A stretch of DNA of 31,232 nt, taken from positions 1-31,232 of the forward strand of contig JAISVY010000074.1 of NCBI GenBank assembly GCA_031271325.1, in the 5' to 3' direction. The notes below the pieces were generated by a model. The model made no database searches. It was not told the DNA's origin and saw only the letters and a program-made list of their open reading frames with translations. Source of the stretch: Oscillospiraceae bacterium. Its GTDB lineage: Bacteria > Bacillota > Clostridia > Oscillospirales > UBA929. This document shows positions 7,642 to 16,904 of the stretch, piece after piece. Positions within the stretch are counted from its first letter, which is position 1; every line of letters begins with the position of its first letter. Both the position numbers and the translations under genes were made by a program.

Positions 7642-9972
7642 TTGAACCGGGATCATTCCGCACGCCCGCGGAAACAGCCCGCTAGGAAATCAGCGTCGGA
7701 CGCCGCGAAAGCCGGAACCCCCGGCGATCTTAACCTCCGGGAGAATCGGCGGGAGTCTCTGCCGGGACGCGCCCAGCCCCGAGACGCTCCAAACCGGGAT
7801 ACGAGCTCCCGTCTGAAGCAGACGCGGCGCTTTACGGAACAAGCTACGCATCCTGTTGAACCGACGCGCGCGGAGCCGCGGAACGGTACCATATCCGAAC
7901 AGCCAACCGCGTATCCCGAAACGTCAGCCCAACAGAACGTCACGCAACCTACAACGGACAGCGCGAATCGGTTCGAGTCACCAACCGCCGCACACAAAGC
8001 GGATGCGGCAATGGAATCGCTTATCTCGGAACAACCCGATCCGCCGCAGACTGATGCGTATACCGCGCCGAATCGTCCGGAACGGCTCCGCCACGTCAGC
8101 GAGCCGCCCGCTTCCCCGAAGAAGATGCCGAAACGCAACCTGCCGACTTCCGCCGGCGAGGTAAGTATCGCGTCATCGGTAGCACCGCGGTTGGAGGGTA
8201 AAACTACAGAATTAACGGATACGCGCTCCGTACCGGCGTCGCCGGGGAGTGTTGAGAAGCGGAACCATCAGAGCGACGCTTATCAACGGGGCGATGCCGC
8301 CAAGCCCGGCAAACTGCGTTTTTCCGAAAACGAATCTACCATTAACACGGCGAAGCCCGATAAGCCGCCACCCATCGCCGGTAATAAGAGACTGGCGAAG
8401 ATACAGCGAAAAGCCGGGCGCTCGGCGGAGAAACTGGCCGCCGCGGAGAGAAAGCTGCCCCAAAAGCGACGGCCAAAGATCCGGCGTGCCGCAGACGAAA
8501 AAAGCGGCAAGCCTAAACGAAGGCCCGTATTCGAAGGCGAAGTTAAGAGCCGCCGCGCGCATATGGCGGGGCCGCTTATCACCCGCCCCGTGAAGATTGG
8601 GATTAACAATGTTATCGCGTTCGGTCACAGAAAAATCTATCAGGCCGAGCATGAAAACGTCGGGTTACAGGCGGCGCATAAGGCGGAGATTCTTGCCGAG
8701 AGTGGGCTTCGGGGTTTTTTGCGCCTGTGGAAATCCGCGCCCTACCGCCGGGTGGAGAAGCTCGGACGGCGAACGGCGAAGCTTAACGCCAAAGTATCCT
8801 ACCAAAAAGCATTCAGTGACAACCCCAAACTCAGAAGCAACCTTTTCTCCCGCATGGCGCAGAAGCGGAGGATCAAGAAGAAATACGCGAAGGCGGCGCG
8901 GGAGGCAAAGAAGACCGGGACGCGGATCAAAAATGCCGCGAATGTCACAGAAAAGACGGTTACGGCAACCGCGCGTTTTGTCGCGCGGCATCCGCTGCTG
9001 TTCCTGATTATCGGATTACTGGCTCTGTTGGTCGCGATGATCGCGGGGTTGTTTACTTCATGCTCCGATATGGCGTCCGGCATAAGCGCGGCGGTCGCGG
9101 GAACGAGCTACCTCGCCGAAGACGTTGACATCAACGATGCCGAGCTTTATTATACCGAATGGGAAACGGATTTGCGACTCCAGATCAACAGCGCCGAGAA
9201 TGATTACCCCGGCTACGATGAACACCGCTATCAATTAGGCGCAATCGGTCATGACCCATACGAACTGATGGCGTACCTGACCGCCGTATACCAAGACTTC
9301 ACCTACCCCGGCGTGGAAGCCGCCCTACGGGAGCTGTTTCGCGAGCAGTATCAGCTAACCTTCACGCCGTCTGTTGAAACCCGCTACCGAGATCCGAACG
9401 ACCGGAACGCGGACGGCGATTACGAACCCTATGACTGGCATATCCTCACCGTTACGCTTAACTCCAAACCATTCGCCGATGTGATTGCCCTATCGGATGA
9501 ACAGAAGCTGCAGTATGAAGCGCTCCTGCAGAGCAAGGGGAACCGGCAGTATGCCGGAAGCCCTCTCGCGTTCGACTGGCTGCCGAACATCTCAAGCTAT
9601 TACGGCTACCGCGTCCACCCGATCAGCGGCGCGAAGGATTGCCATATGGGTATTGACATCGCTATTCCCGTTGGCACGGATATCCTCGCCGCGCACAACG
9701 GCGTCGTTTCTGTCGGCAACGATCCCGGAGGTTACGGCATCTATGTTACCCTGACCGGCGAAAACGGACTCGTTACCAAGTACGGGCATTTGGACAGTGT
9801 CGTCGCGGAGGACGGGCAGAGCGTCTCGTTTGGGGACGTCATCGCGAAATCCGGGAATACCGGCAGCAGCACGGGACCGCATCTGCACTTCGAGGTTCTT
9901 AAAGACGGCGTCTATTTGAACCCAGCCTACTTTTCCGCAGTAAACGGAACGTACATACCGATTAATCAATAG
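7642..9972 (+). CDS. M23 peptidase conjugation protein (VirB1-like cell-wall hydrolase)
   Basis: A 776-residue protein that should open the cell wall for the transfer machine. Residues 1-~220 are disordered and Pro/Thr/Arg-rich. Residues ~220-440 are very basic and helical. One membrane helix follows (about 450-470, HPLLFLIIGLLALLVAMIAG), so the rest is outside the cell. Residues ~480-630 form an extracellular domain of the kind seen in these ICE proteins. The C-terminal M23 LytM-type endopeptidase shows YRVHPISG, HMGIDIAIP (first zinc His and Asp), YGHL and GPHLHFEV (HxH). The zinc ligands are all present. The start is TTG at 7642 with GAGGTG upstream. The long basic cytoplasmic part could contact DNA or the channel, which is inference. 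Confidence 0.88.
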   Translation: MNRDHSARPRKQPARKSASDAAKAGTPGDLNLRENRRESLPGRAQPRDAPNRDTSSRLKQTRRFTEQATHPVEPTRAEPRNGTISEQPTAYPETSAQQNVTQPTTDSANRFESPTAAHKADAAMESLISEQPDPPQTDAYTAPNRPERLRHVSEPPASPKKMPKRNLPTSAGEVSIASSVAPRLEGKTTELTDTRSVPASPGSVEKRNHQSDAYQRGDAAKPGKLRFSENESTINTAKPDKPPPIAGNKRLAKIQRKAGRSAEKLAAAERKLPQKRRPKIRRAADEKSGKPKRRPVFEGEVKSRRAHMAGPLITRPVKIGINNVIAFGHRKIYQAEHENVGLQAAHKAEILAESGLRGFLRLWKSAPYRRVEKLGRRTAKLNAKVSYQKAFSDNPKLRSNLFSRMAQKRRIKKKYAKAAREAKKTGTRIKNAANVTEKTVTATARFVARHPLLFLIIGLLALLVAMIAGLFTSCSDMASGISAAVAGTSYLAEDVDINDAELYYTEWETDLRLQINSAENDYPGYDEHRYQLGAIGHDPYELMAYLTAVYQDFTYPGVEAALRELFREQYQLTFTPSVETRYRDPNDRNADGDYEPYDWHILTVTLNSKPFADVIALSDEQKLQYEALLQSKGNRQYAGSPLAFDWLPNISSYYGYRVHPISGAKDCHMGIDIAIPVGTDILAAHNGVVSVGNDPGGYGIYVTLTGENGLVTKYGHLDSVVAEDGQSVSFGDVIAKSGNTGSSTGPHLHFEVLKDGVYLNPAYFSAVNGTYIPINQ

Positions 9973-9980
9973 GAGGTTTT

Positions 9981-10223
9981 ATGAACCCGAAAATCATCAA
10001 GAAAGCCGAGGAAATCGAGCGGGCAAAGGCAAGGATCGCCGAGCTTCAGGCGCTGCTTCCGGCGTTGGAACGCGAGAAGACGAGTATGGAAAACACCGAA
10101 ATCGTCCGCGTCGTTCGCTCGGCCAACGTCGCGCCCGGCGAGCTTTCTGCGTTCCTCGCGTCTATCAAGAATAACCGGCCGTTTGGCCGGACACAGGAGG
10201 ACACTGATAGTGAAGATAACTAA
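9981..10223 (+). CDS. DUF4315 family protein
   Basis: An 80-residue protein with a long coiled-coil helix (about residues 5-40: KIIKKAEEIERAKARIAELQ...) and a short C-terminal part with NVAPGELSAFLASIK. This is the usual form of DUF4315, which is found between the M23 protein and DUF4366 in Clostridia ICEs. Function is unknown. The ATG at 9981 has AGGAGG (9971-9976) just ahead, and the preceding gene ends 8 nt upstream. The end overlaps the DUF4366 start by 14 nt. Confidence 0.85.
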   Translation: MNPKIIKKAEEIERAKARIAELQALLPALEREKTSMENTEIVRVVRSANVAPGELSAFLASIKNNRPFGRTQEDTDSEDN

Positions 10224-11022
10224 GTTTTTATATACCCTTACCGCGCTCATGCTGATGATGGGCGCGCTGCTTTTTTCGGTTCCGGCGTATGCCGCCGAAC
10301 CCTTGACCGTAGACGCGGTCTGGCTCACGGGCGATACATTACACATCGAGGTAACGGACGAACAAACCGGCATCAACCAGACGCTGGAGCTGCCGCTCAG
10401 TGACTACGCGGGCAACAGCGAGTTTGTGTCGGTGCAGGCGGCGGACAAGGACGGAAACCTGTCCAATACGATTCAGTTCAAGAATCCGTTTTACGATCCC
10501 GAAGCGCCGGATGCCCCGGTATCTTCCGCTCCGCCGTCTCAGAGCGAATCCATCATCCCGGACGGCACAACGCCCCTAACGCCGGACGGTTCCGGTACGG
10601 TGGTGGACAATGCTACGGAGGGGGACGGCAAGGAGTTTTTCAGCGTGGAAACCGCGGACGGCAACGTGTTTTACTTGGTTGTAGACAGACAGCGGAACAC
10701 GGATAACGTGTATCTGTTGAACGCCGTGACCGAAAATGATCTGGAGTCTCTGGCGAAACCCGGAGACGGCATTACCGTGAGCGGCGTCCCCTCTCCCGAA
10801 CCGTCCGCTCCGCCGGCGTCGCCGGAACCCGCACCAAAGGAGAGCGGGGGCGCAGGCGGTGGCGGAACGCTCATCTTTGTTTTGCTTGCGGCGGTTATTG
10901 TGGGCGGCGCCGGATACTATTTTAAAATCGTCCGCCCGAAGAAGATGGCGCAAGGAGAAGACGATGATTATGAAGAGGAACCCGATTATGAGGATATTGG
11001 AGAGGAGGGCGACGAACAGTGA
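10210..11022 (+). CDS. DUF4366 family membrane-anchored protein
   Basis: About 270 residues. A signal peptide (LYTLTALMLMMGALLFSVPAYAA) is followed by a small beta domain, a Pro/Ser-rich linker, a second domain EFFSVETADGNVFYLVVDRQ with NVYLLNAVTENDL, another Pro-rich linker, a C-terminal membrane helix (GGTLIFVLLAAVIVGGAGYY) and an acidic cytosolic tail. The domain with VFYLVVDRQ...VYLLN is the signature of DUF4366, a conserved exported component of these transfer clusters with no proven role. GTG at 10210 is favoured because AGGAGG (10195-10200) lies 9 nt upstream. The longer TTG start at 10183 has no such site. The stop overlaps the next start (GTGA). Confidence 0.85.
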   Translation: MKITKFLYTLTALMLMMGALLFSVPAYAAEPLTVDAVWLTGDTLHIEVTDEQTGINQTLELPLSDYAGNSEFVSVQAADKDGNLSNTIQFKNPFYDPEAPDAPVSSAPPSQSESIIPDGTTPLTPDGSGTVVDNATEGDGKEFFSVETADGNVFYLVVDRQRNTDNVYLLNAVTENDLESLAKPGDGITVSGVPSPEPSAPPASPEPAPKESGGAGGGGTLIFVLLAAVIVGGAGYYFKIVRPKKMAQGEDDDYEEEPDYEDIGEEGDEQ

Positions 11023-12107
11023 AACGCTTCATCATACTGCTGATACTGCTGTTCCTGTCGCCGGTGTACACGCTGGCGGCGGAAGGCGATCCCGCGTCCC
11101 ATGTGACGATAACCGTTGTGATGCCGGGGGACGAAACAATTGATTATGGACAATTGACAATGGATAATTCGGAAGATGATGAACCATCAGCCGATAACCC
11201 TTCAGTCATACCGAAACTCTACCCCACTGACGTGAGCGAGACGGAGGAGGACGGCATCCGGCGGATCGTGAAAACCTATGAGCTTGGCGAGGGGGACGAT
11301 CCCGCCGACATTCCCCGCGAGTCCTTCGAGCGGGATGGTTGGAGGTATTCTCTAACCGACATCACGAAAAAGGAAACGGCAACCGCCGATTCCCGCGAGC
11401 ATACCGAGATCGTAACCGTGAACACGGACACGAAGGAGATGGAGGCGATTCTGCCTCTGCTTTCCCCGACAAAGGAGATTAAAACCGGGGATGGTTACTT
11501 CGGCGTCCTGACGCTGGATGTGTCCGGCATTACGGTGGAAACGGCGGGAACAAAGAAATCCAGTTATACCGCGAGTATTAAGCGGGAGTATCCGCATCTG
11601 TCCGCCAACGATACGTCGCTCGTTCCGAAAACCGTTACGGAGGGAAGCAGAACGTACATCCTCGCTTCGGTGGACTGGACGGCGCAGACCGCCGAGACGG
11701 TGGACTATGACAGTATCCCGGCAAGCTACACCGCCGTAGCGACATACACGGCTCCGGCCAGCAAGACCGTTGTTACAGGCTACGTCACGACCGCGAAGTA
11801 TAAAGGCACGGTATCCAAACTCAATCAGGGGGCTACGGTCTATACGGCATACTTCACCGGCTCGGAGATCGTCCCCGAACGGATACCGCTGGAGTTTATC
11901 GAGCAAGCGGCACCAACTCCTGCTGACAATGAGCAGCCTGCGGTTTTGGAGGAACCGCCCGCCGTGCCCGCGGAAAGACAGGGAAATATGCTCAACATGC
12001 TGATTCCCGCCGCTCTGGTATTGCTCATGCTTGGCGCGCTCGGCGGCTACTATGTCCTCGGCGTATTCATGAAGAAGAACGCAAAAAAGGGAGTATCGGG
12101 AAAATGA
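11019..12107 (+). CDS. exported membrane-anchored surface protein, unknown
   Basis: A 362-residue protein with an N-terminal signal peptide (about residues 1-20, ending TLAAE), an extracellular beta-rich, Thr-rich region and a C-terminal membrane helix (about 328-350: LNMLIPAALVLLMLGALGGYY) with a short basic tail. It starts at a GTG that overlaps the preceding stop by 4 nt and ends overlapping the sortase start by 4 nt (ATGA), so all three are tightly coupled. Similar proteins occupy this slot in related ICEs, but I cannot name a characterised family. The placement suggests a structural surface component of the mating apparatus. No LPxTG motif is present. Confidence 0.7.
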   Translation: MKRFIILLILLFLSPVYTLAAEGDPASHVTITVVMPGDETIDYGQLTMDNSEDDEPSADNPSVIPKLYPTDVSETEEDGIRRIVKTYELGEGDDPADIPRESFERDGWRYSLTDITKKETATADSREHTEIVTVNTDTKEMEAILPLLSPTKEIKTGDGYFGVLTLDVSGITVETAGTKKSSYTASIKREYPHLSANDTSLVPKTVTEGSRTYILASVDWTAQTAETVDYDSIPASYTAVATYTAPASKTVVTGYVTTAKYKGTVSKLNQGATVYTAYFTGSEIVPERIPLEFIEQAAPTPADNEQPAVLEEPPAVPAERQGNMLNMLIPAALVLLMLGALGGYYVLGVFMKKNAKKGVSGK

Positions 12108-12883
12108 AAAAACTGATTACTTTATTCCTTGCGGTAGCGTTGTGTACATCCATGTCGGCATTCGCCGCAGATTACGGATTCGGCAGCAGACCGGATACAT
12201 TCTTCGGTAACCCCACCAGTTACGACGAACCTATCACCCTTGACCCCCTGACCGATAACATCCGCCGCAATAAGGACGCCGCGGACTATCCGCCGCCGTA
12301 TGGCATATTCAGCGGCGACATCCCTACCGATCCATCCAGTCCATACCATAACAACCTGCCGGGCGGTGGCTTCGTTCCGGCGGATCAGGAGCTGCCGCCC
12401 ACCGGCGGGGAGGACTACGCTCCCGGCAGTTCAGACGTCGATACGGAGCTGCTCCCACCCACGTCCGAAACGGTGAACGCGAATACGCTGCCGTGGGCAT
12501 ACGAAGACGGAAGCATCGGGACGCTCTATATTCCGTCCGTAAATAAGACCATAACCGTTTATGAAGGCGAGACGGCGGAGAGCATGAAGAAGGGCGCGGG
12601 ACACTTTACCGCCACTTCCGCATGGGACGGCAACATCGCGCTGGCGGGGCATAACCGTGGCAGCGCGCCGTATTTCAGCTTTGTAAAGGATTTGAAAAAC
12701 GGCGACACGCTGACCTACACGACGCGATACGGAACGCGGACGTATACGGTAATTTCCAAGACACAGGTAAACGAGTTGGATTCGTCCTCGCTCTCATGGT
12801 CCGCGGAGAACATCCTGACTCTCATCACCTGCGTTGCCGACGTGCCGGAGATGCGTTACTGCGTCGTTGCAAAGGAGACATAG
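12104..12883 (+). CDS. class D-like sortase
   Basis: A 259-residue exported transpeptidase with a signal peptide (1-21), a ~100-residue Pro-rich spacer and a sortase fold at about 128-257. Catalytic residues are visible: His183 in ALAGHNR, Cys243 in LTLITCVAD and Arg251 in EMRYCVV. Sortases cut LPxTG-type signals and join the threonine to the cell wall or to a pilin. Likely substrates are the Cna-B proteins downstream; the larger one ends in LPRTGY. An LPPTG sequence at residues 97-101 lies in the spacer of the sortase itself. The start overlaps the previous gene by 4 nt. The class D label follows from the TLITC and GHNR context and is less certain than sortase itself. Confidence 0.88.
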   Translation: MKKLITLFLAVALCTSMSAFAADYGFGSRPDTFFGNPTSYDEPITLDPLTDNIRRNKDAADYPPPYGIFSGDIPTDPSSPYHNNLPGGGFVPADQELPPTGGEDYAPGSSDVDTELLPPTSETVNANTLPWAYEDGSIGTLYIPSVNKTITVYEGETAESMKKGAGHFTATSAWDGNIALAGHNRGSAPYFSFVKDLKNGDTLTYTTRYGTRTYTVISKTQVNELDSSSLSWSAENILTLITCVADVPEMRYCVVAKET

Positions 12884-12982
12884 AACTCTAGAAATAAGCG
12901 CCGCAAAACACTCAAATGACTTGCATTATCTCTTCGCATATGTTACTATACATATATAGAAAACAGTGAGGAGTATGCGGTC

Positions 12983-13528
12983 ATGAAAAACATCATGAAA
13001 CTCGCCGCCGCGTTTGTGTTCGGGGTCTCGCTGACCCTCGCGGTTACGTTTCTGTTTATCCTTCCGTCCCTTCAGATAGCACCCGCCGATTCAACGCCGG
13101 CGGCGGATCAGCAGGCGGATGCGCTTGCGGCGGCTGGCGTCGATGAAACCGGGGACGTGGTTCCCGAGCCGTCTGAAACGGAATCCGTGATGAGCATGGT
13201 ACCAGAGACGCCGGAACCCTCACCAAGTCCCACTCCGGTACCGACGCCAGGCATCACGCCGGAACCCAGTCTATCCCTCGACCCCTCGCCTACGCCGGAA
13301 CCGTCCCCGGATCCCAAGCCGACACCCCCGGCGACGGTGCAGCCTTCCCCCAAGCCTGCGGCTACTCCTGCACAGGAAATTTTCTACGATGAGGACGGCA
13401 GAAGGTATACCTACTTAAACGGATTCAAGATGTATCTCGCGGATGAGGACGATCCGAACGTAATCCAAAAAGATTACTACGACTGGGAGAACGACCCGGA
13501 TAAAGATATACCCGGCCCGTTCAACTAA
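12983..13528 (+). CDS. signal-anchored proline-rich surface protein
   Basis: A 181-residue protein with an N-terminal hydrophobic segment (about residues 5-28: LAAAFVFGVSLTLAVTFLFILP), then about 100 residues rich in Pro, Ser, Thr and Glu with runs of P-x-P-S-P-T-P, and an acidic C-terminus (EIFYDEDGRRYTYLNGFKMY...). The Pro-rich part is a wall-spanning linker by composition. There is no enzyme motif and no sortase signal. The ATG at 12983 is preceded by GTGAGGAG (12967-12974). It stands between the sortase and the Cna-B adhesins, with a strong terminator behind it. Function is unknown; a wall-spanning or adhesin-associated role is inference. Confidence 0.7.
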   Translation: MKNIMKLAAAFVFGVSLTLAVTFLFILPSLQIAPADSTPAADQQADALAAAGVDETGDVVPEPSETESVMSMVPETPEPSPSPTPVPTPGITPEPSLSLDPSPTPEPSPDPKPTPPATVQPSPKPAATPAQEIFYDEDGRRYTYLNGFKMYLADEDDPNVIQKDYYDWENDPDKDIPGPFN

Positions 13529-13556
13529 ACACAGGTAAAAACCATTATATAACGCA

Positions 13557-13598
13557 CAGCGGCAAGGTCTGATACGGTCTTGCCGCTGTTTTATTTTT
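13557..13598 (+). terminator. intrinsic terminator in the leader of the first Cna-B gene
   Basis: CAGCGGCAAG (13557-13566) pairs perfectly with CTTGCCGCTG (13579-13588) and is followed by TTTTATTTTT. This is a strong rho-independent terminator. It ends only 22 nt before the Cna-B ATG, so it may act as an attenuator as well as ending the upstream transcript. Confidence 0.85.
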
Positions 13599-13619
13599 GC
13601 GAAGGAGGTAAACACCAGC

Positions 13620-16600
13620 ATGAGAAAAATTACGAGCGTTTTCCTTGCGCTGCTCTTGCTTTCCGGTCTGCTTGGAACCGTAGCGCTCGCGGATCCCTTA
13701 GACGATAACGGGGAAACGGGCGGAACGGGACCGGGCGAAGGCGGGAGTTATACCGAATTGTGGTCCGCCACATGGTACGGGATGCGTATCACGGTCGTGG
13801 ACGTGTCCGACCCTGCCCGTGAGATCGCCGGGGAGCAATGGGGTAAGGTCGCGGACGGCACGGTGTCCGTAGACATCACAAACCTTTCCCCCACCGATAA
13901 CTTCTTCACCCGTACATTGGCGGGCGATAACTCGACCGCCCTTACCTTCGGGAACAAGGTTACGCATTTTGGCGTCACCTCAAAGATGGCTTACCGAGAC
14001 GGTGCAGCGTTGTCTCTTACAAACGAGGCATATGAACCTATTACCGTTTCAGGTCTCCCAAAGCTGATGGGGAACAACGCCGCGTCCGCTCAGACGATCA
14101 AGAGCTTCATCAACAACCAAGCGATGCTCACGAACATCGCGCAGTGGTGCGGCGGCGGTCTTTCCTACGAAACGCTGATCAGCGGAAAGTACAAAATCCT
14201 CGCGGAGCCGGTGATGTACTGCCTGATTGACTCCAACAAACTCGCCTTTACCCCCACCGAAGCCGCGAAGTTCAAACCGCACGGAGAATCCACGGGATAT
14301 ACATTGATTAACAACACCCTCGCCAACGCCTTCTTCCTCGAACACGGCGAACTCGGCTGGGACGCGTGGACGGGCGCGACCGACGTCAAGCAACCGTGGG
14401 ACACCATCATCAACTACCTTGGAATGCACATCTACTCCATCACGCCGAACGATCCTCCCGACCCGCCGGAACCAACGACATCACCGCCTGCCCCTCCGTC
14501 TCCCCCACCGCCGTCGGAACTGGAGGAAGGGAAACTGGAAATCGTCAAAGTCGAGTACGGCACGAACATCCCTTTGGACGGCGCGGAGTTTGAAATCATC
14601 CGCAACTCCCATTGGGAACGGCGGCTTACAGACCCGGACGAAGACGATACCGAAGACCCGAACCCGGACGGCGAGGATTGGGACGACGTTTGGGAATGGC
14701 TCGAAGTCCACGACACCGAGGTTATCGGTACATATACCACCGTGAGCGGTCTGATTTCCCTAGACCTTGAACCGGGCAGCTTTACGGTTCGCGAAGTTAC
14801 ACCGCCCGCGGGGTATACCTTGGACGCGAATCCCGTCAAGACCATCGACATACCCCGCGAAGCCGGGTCGTACACCCCGACGCTCACCTTTGAGAATAAG
14901 AAGCTGCCGGGGTTAATCGTGAAGAAGGTGGATGAGGATACCGGCGATCCGCTGGCGGGCGCGGAATTTTCCGTTGCCCGTAAAGGAGGCTCCATCGTCT
15001 ACGAAGGCGTAACCCCCGAAGACGGCATTATCACAGTCACCGATCTGCCGGAGGGCTGGTACACCGTGACCGAGCTAGCAGCGCCCAGCGGTTATCTGAA
15101 ACGCGATGAAAGCAAGGATGTTTTCCTTCCTGCCGGTGAGACGGTAGAAATCAAGTTCGATAACCGCCGCCGCCCGGCGCTTGAAATCGTCAAGGTAGAC
15201 GCGCAAACGAAGCAGCCCCTGTCCGGCGCGAAGTTTCGTGTATGGAATGCCGAAGGCAGCACCGTCGGGGAATACGTCACCGGCGCGGACGGCACGGTCT
15301 TAATCCCCGACTTGGACGAAGCGATCTATTCCGTGGAGGAAATCGCCGCACCGGAGGGGTATCTGCTTGATCCTCAGCATAAGGACATCCGGCTTACATG
15401 GGGAAAGGTTCAGACGCTTGTATTCACCAACGCGAAAAAGCCGGGGCTTACGATCACCAAGTTCGACGAAACCACCGGCGAAGCATTGCCGAACGCCGAG
15501 TTTACCGTAGCGCGGAAAGGCGGCGAGATCGTCTACGAAGGGCAGACGGACGGGAACGGTCAGATCCATCTGTCCGATTTGGAAGAAGGATGGTACACCG
15601 TCACGGAAACGGTTGCGCCGGACGGCTACCTCATTGTGAACACGGCAAAGGACGTTTTCCTTGAAGGAGACGCCGTGGTGGAGGTACGCTTCGCCAACAT
15701 CCGAAAACCCACGCTTACCATCCGTAAATACGACGAGCTAACCGGCGAGCCTCTCGCGGGCGCGGGCTTCCGTCTTTGGAAGACCGAAGGAGAGACGTGG
15801 AGCGAGACGCTTGTAACGGACGCGAACGGCGTGATTACATGGACAGACTTAGACCCCGGCATCTATTCGATACAGGAAACAGACGAACCATACGGCTATT
15901 TCAAAGACCCCGCCCGCAAGGAGATTCTGCTGAATGGCGGCGACAATAAGCAATTGGTGTTCTTCAACCGCCCGCGCCCGACGCTGTCAATCCTCAAGCG
16001 CGACCTCGTAACCGGCGAACCGCTGGAGGGCGTGAAGTTCCGGGTACAGCGCGTGGAGGGAGAAACGATTGGCGAGTTCCTGACAGACGCCAACGGCAGA
16101 ATCGAGCTGTCCCCGGCAACGGGGTATCTTCTTTCTGAGGAAATCTACCGCGTTACCGAAATCGCGCCGCCGGACGAATACCTTCTGAGCGCCAATAACA
16201 CGAGGGAGGTCTTGCTGAAGTGGCGGGAACCGACCGAGTTGGTCTTTGAAAACCTGTTAAAACCTACGCTCATCTTCATCAAGCGGAACGGGCTTACCGG
16301 GCGCGGTATCAGCGACGCTACCTACAAGATCGAGTACGAAAGCGAAAACGGCGGCATTGTGGGCTTAGGGACGGTTAAGACTAAATGCGGTCTGATCGTC
16401 CTTCCCCACGTTCTTCCCGGCTGGTACATCCTGACCGAAACCAAACCCGCTCCGGGGTACAGTCTTCCGACCAATCCCGTCCAGCGGCTCTACCTCGCGC
16501 CCGGCGAGAACAGCTATACCTATCAGCAAACCCGCACCGACCTCTACGTTGATCCGCGTACCGACCCGAATAACGGGGAGCGCGGCAACTGTGGCGACTG

Positions 16601-16877
16601 GTGCGGCTATCTCTGCTCAACCCTATGCGCGGGCAATTGCGGGCAACCGGGCGGCGGCAGCATGTCGGGCGGCGAAAGCGACAACCCCTTCGGCGGCATG
16701 ACGATTACCAACGGGAACGGCAACCCGATCGGCACCGTTCCGAATTCTACACCCGATCCATCACCTATTCCATCGCCTACACCATCATCGGAACCCGACG
16801 CGCCGCCCGCGGATACGGGCGGCGTGATCTATTTGAACCCCGATTTTCCAAGCATTCGCATTTCTTTTGGAGATTAA
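13620..16877 (+). CDS. giant Cna-B (SpaA-type) repeat adhesin
   Basis: A 1085-residue exported protein. It has a signal peptide (1-24, ending VALA), a unique ~260-residue head domain, a Pro-rich hinge (DPPEPTTSPPAPPSPPPP) and seven Cna-B/SpaA-type beta-sandwich repeats. Repeats open with patterns such as GLIVKKVDEDTGDPLAGAEF and close with E-x-x-x-P-x-GY. The repeat Lys near the start and the E of the later TE motif are the usual isopeptide partners. The C-terminus has a Cys cluster (NCGDWCGYLCSTLCAGNC) and a Pro/Ser tail ending ISFGD. There is no LPxTG motif and no membrane helix, so anchoring must come from something else. GGAGG is 11 nt before the ATG. Likely a stalk for mating-pair contact. 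Confidence 0.9.
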   Translation: MRKITSVFLALLLLSGLLGTVALADPLDDNGETGGTGPGEGGSYTELWSATWYGMRITVVDVSDPAREIAGEQWGKVADGTVSVDITNLSPTDNFFTRTLAGDNSTALTFGNKVTHFGVTSKMAYRDGAALSLTNEAYEPITVSGLPKLMGNNAASAQTIKSFINNQAMLTNIAQWCGGGLSYETLISGKYKILAEPVMYCLIDSNKLAFTPTEAAKFKPHGESTGYTLINNTLANAFFLEHGELGWDAWTGATDVKQPWDTIINYLGMHIYSITPNDPPDPPEPTTSPPAPPSPPPPSELEEGKLEIVKVEYGTNIPLDGAEFEIIRNSHWERRLTDPDEDDTEDPNPDGEDWDDVWEWLEVHDTEVIGTYTTVSGLISLDLEPGSFTVREVTPPAGYTLDANPVKTIDIPREAGSYTPTLTFENKKLPGLIVKKVDEDTGDPLAGAEFSVARKGGSIVYEGVTPEDGIITVTDLPEGWYTVTELAAPSGYLKRDESKDVFLPAGETVEIKFDNRRRPALEIVKVDAQTKQPLSGAKFRVWNAEGSTVGEYVTGADGTVLIPDLDEAIYSVEEIAAPEGYLLDPQHKDIRLTWGKVQTLVFTNAKKPGLTITKFDETTGEALPNAEFTVARKGGEIVYEGQTDGNGQIHLSDLEEGWYTVTETVAPDGYLIVNTAKDVFLEGDAVVEVRFANIRKPTLTIRKYDELTGEPLAGAGFRLWKTEGETWSETLVTDANGVITWTDLDPGIYSIQETDEPYGYFKDPARKEILLNGGDNKQLVFFNRPRPTLSILKRDLVTGEPLEGVKFRVQRVEGETIGEFLTDANGRIELSPATGYLLSEEIYRVTEIAPPDEYLLSANNTREVLLKWREPTELVFENLLKPTLIFIKRNGLTGRGISDATYKIEYESENGGIVGLGTVKTKCGLIVLPHVLPGWYILTETKPAPGYSLPTNPVQRLYLAPGENSYTYQQTRTDLYVDPRTDPNNGERGNCGDWCGYLCSTLCAGNCGQPGGGSMSGGESDNPFGGMTITNGNGNPIGTVPNSTPDPSPIPSPTPSSEPDAPPADTGGVIYLNPDFPSIRISFGD

Positions 16878-16904
16878 TAAATACTTGAGAGGGGCTTTTC
16901 TATC

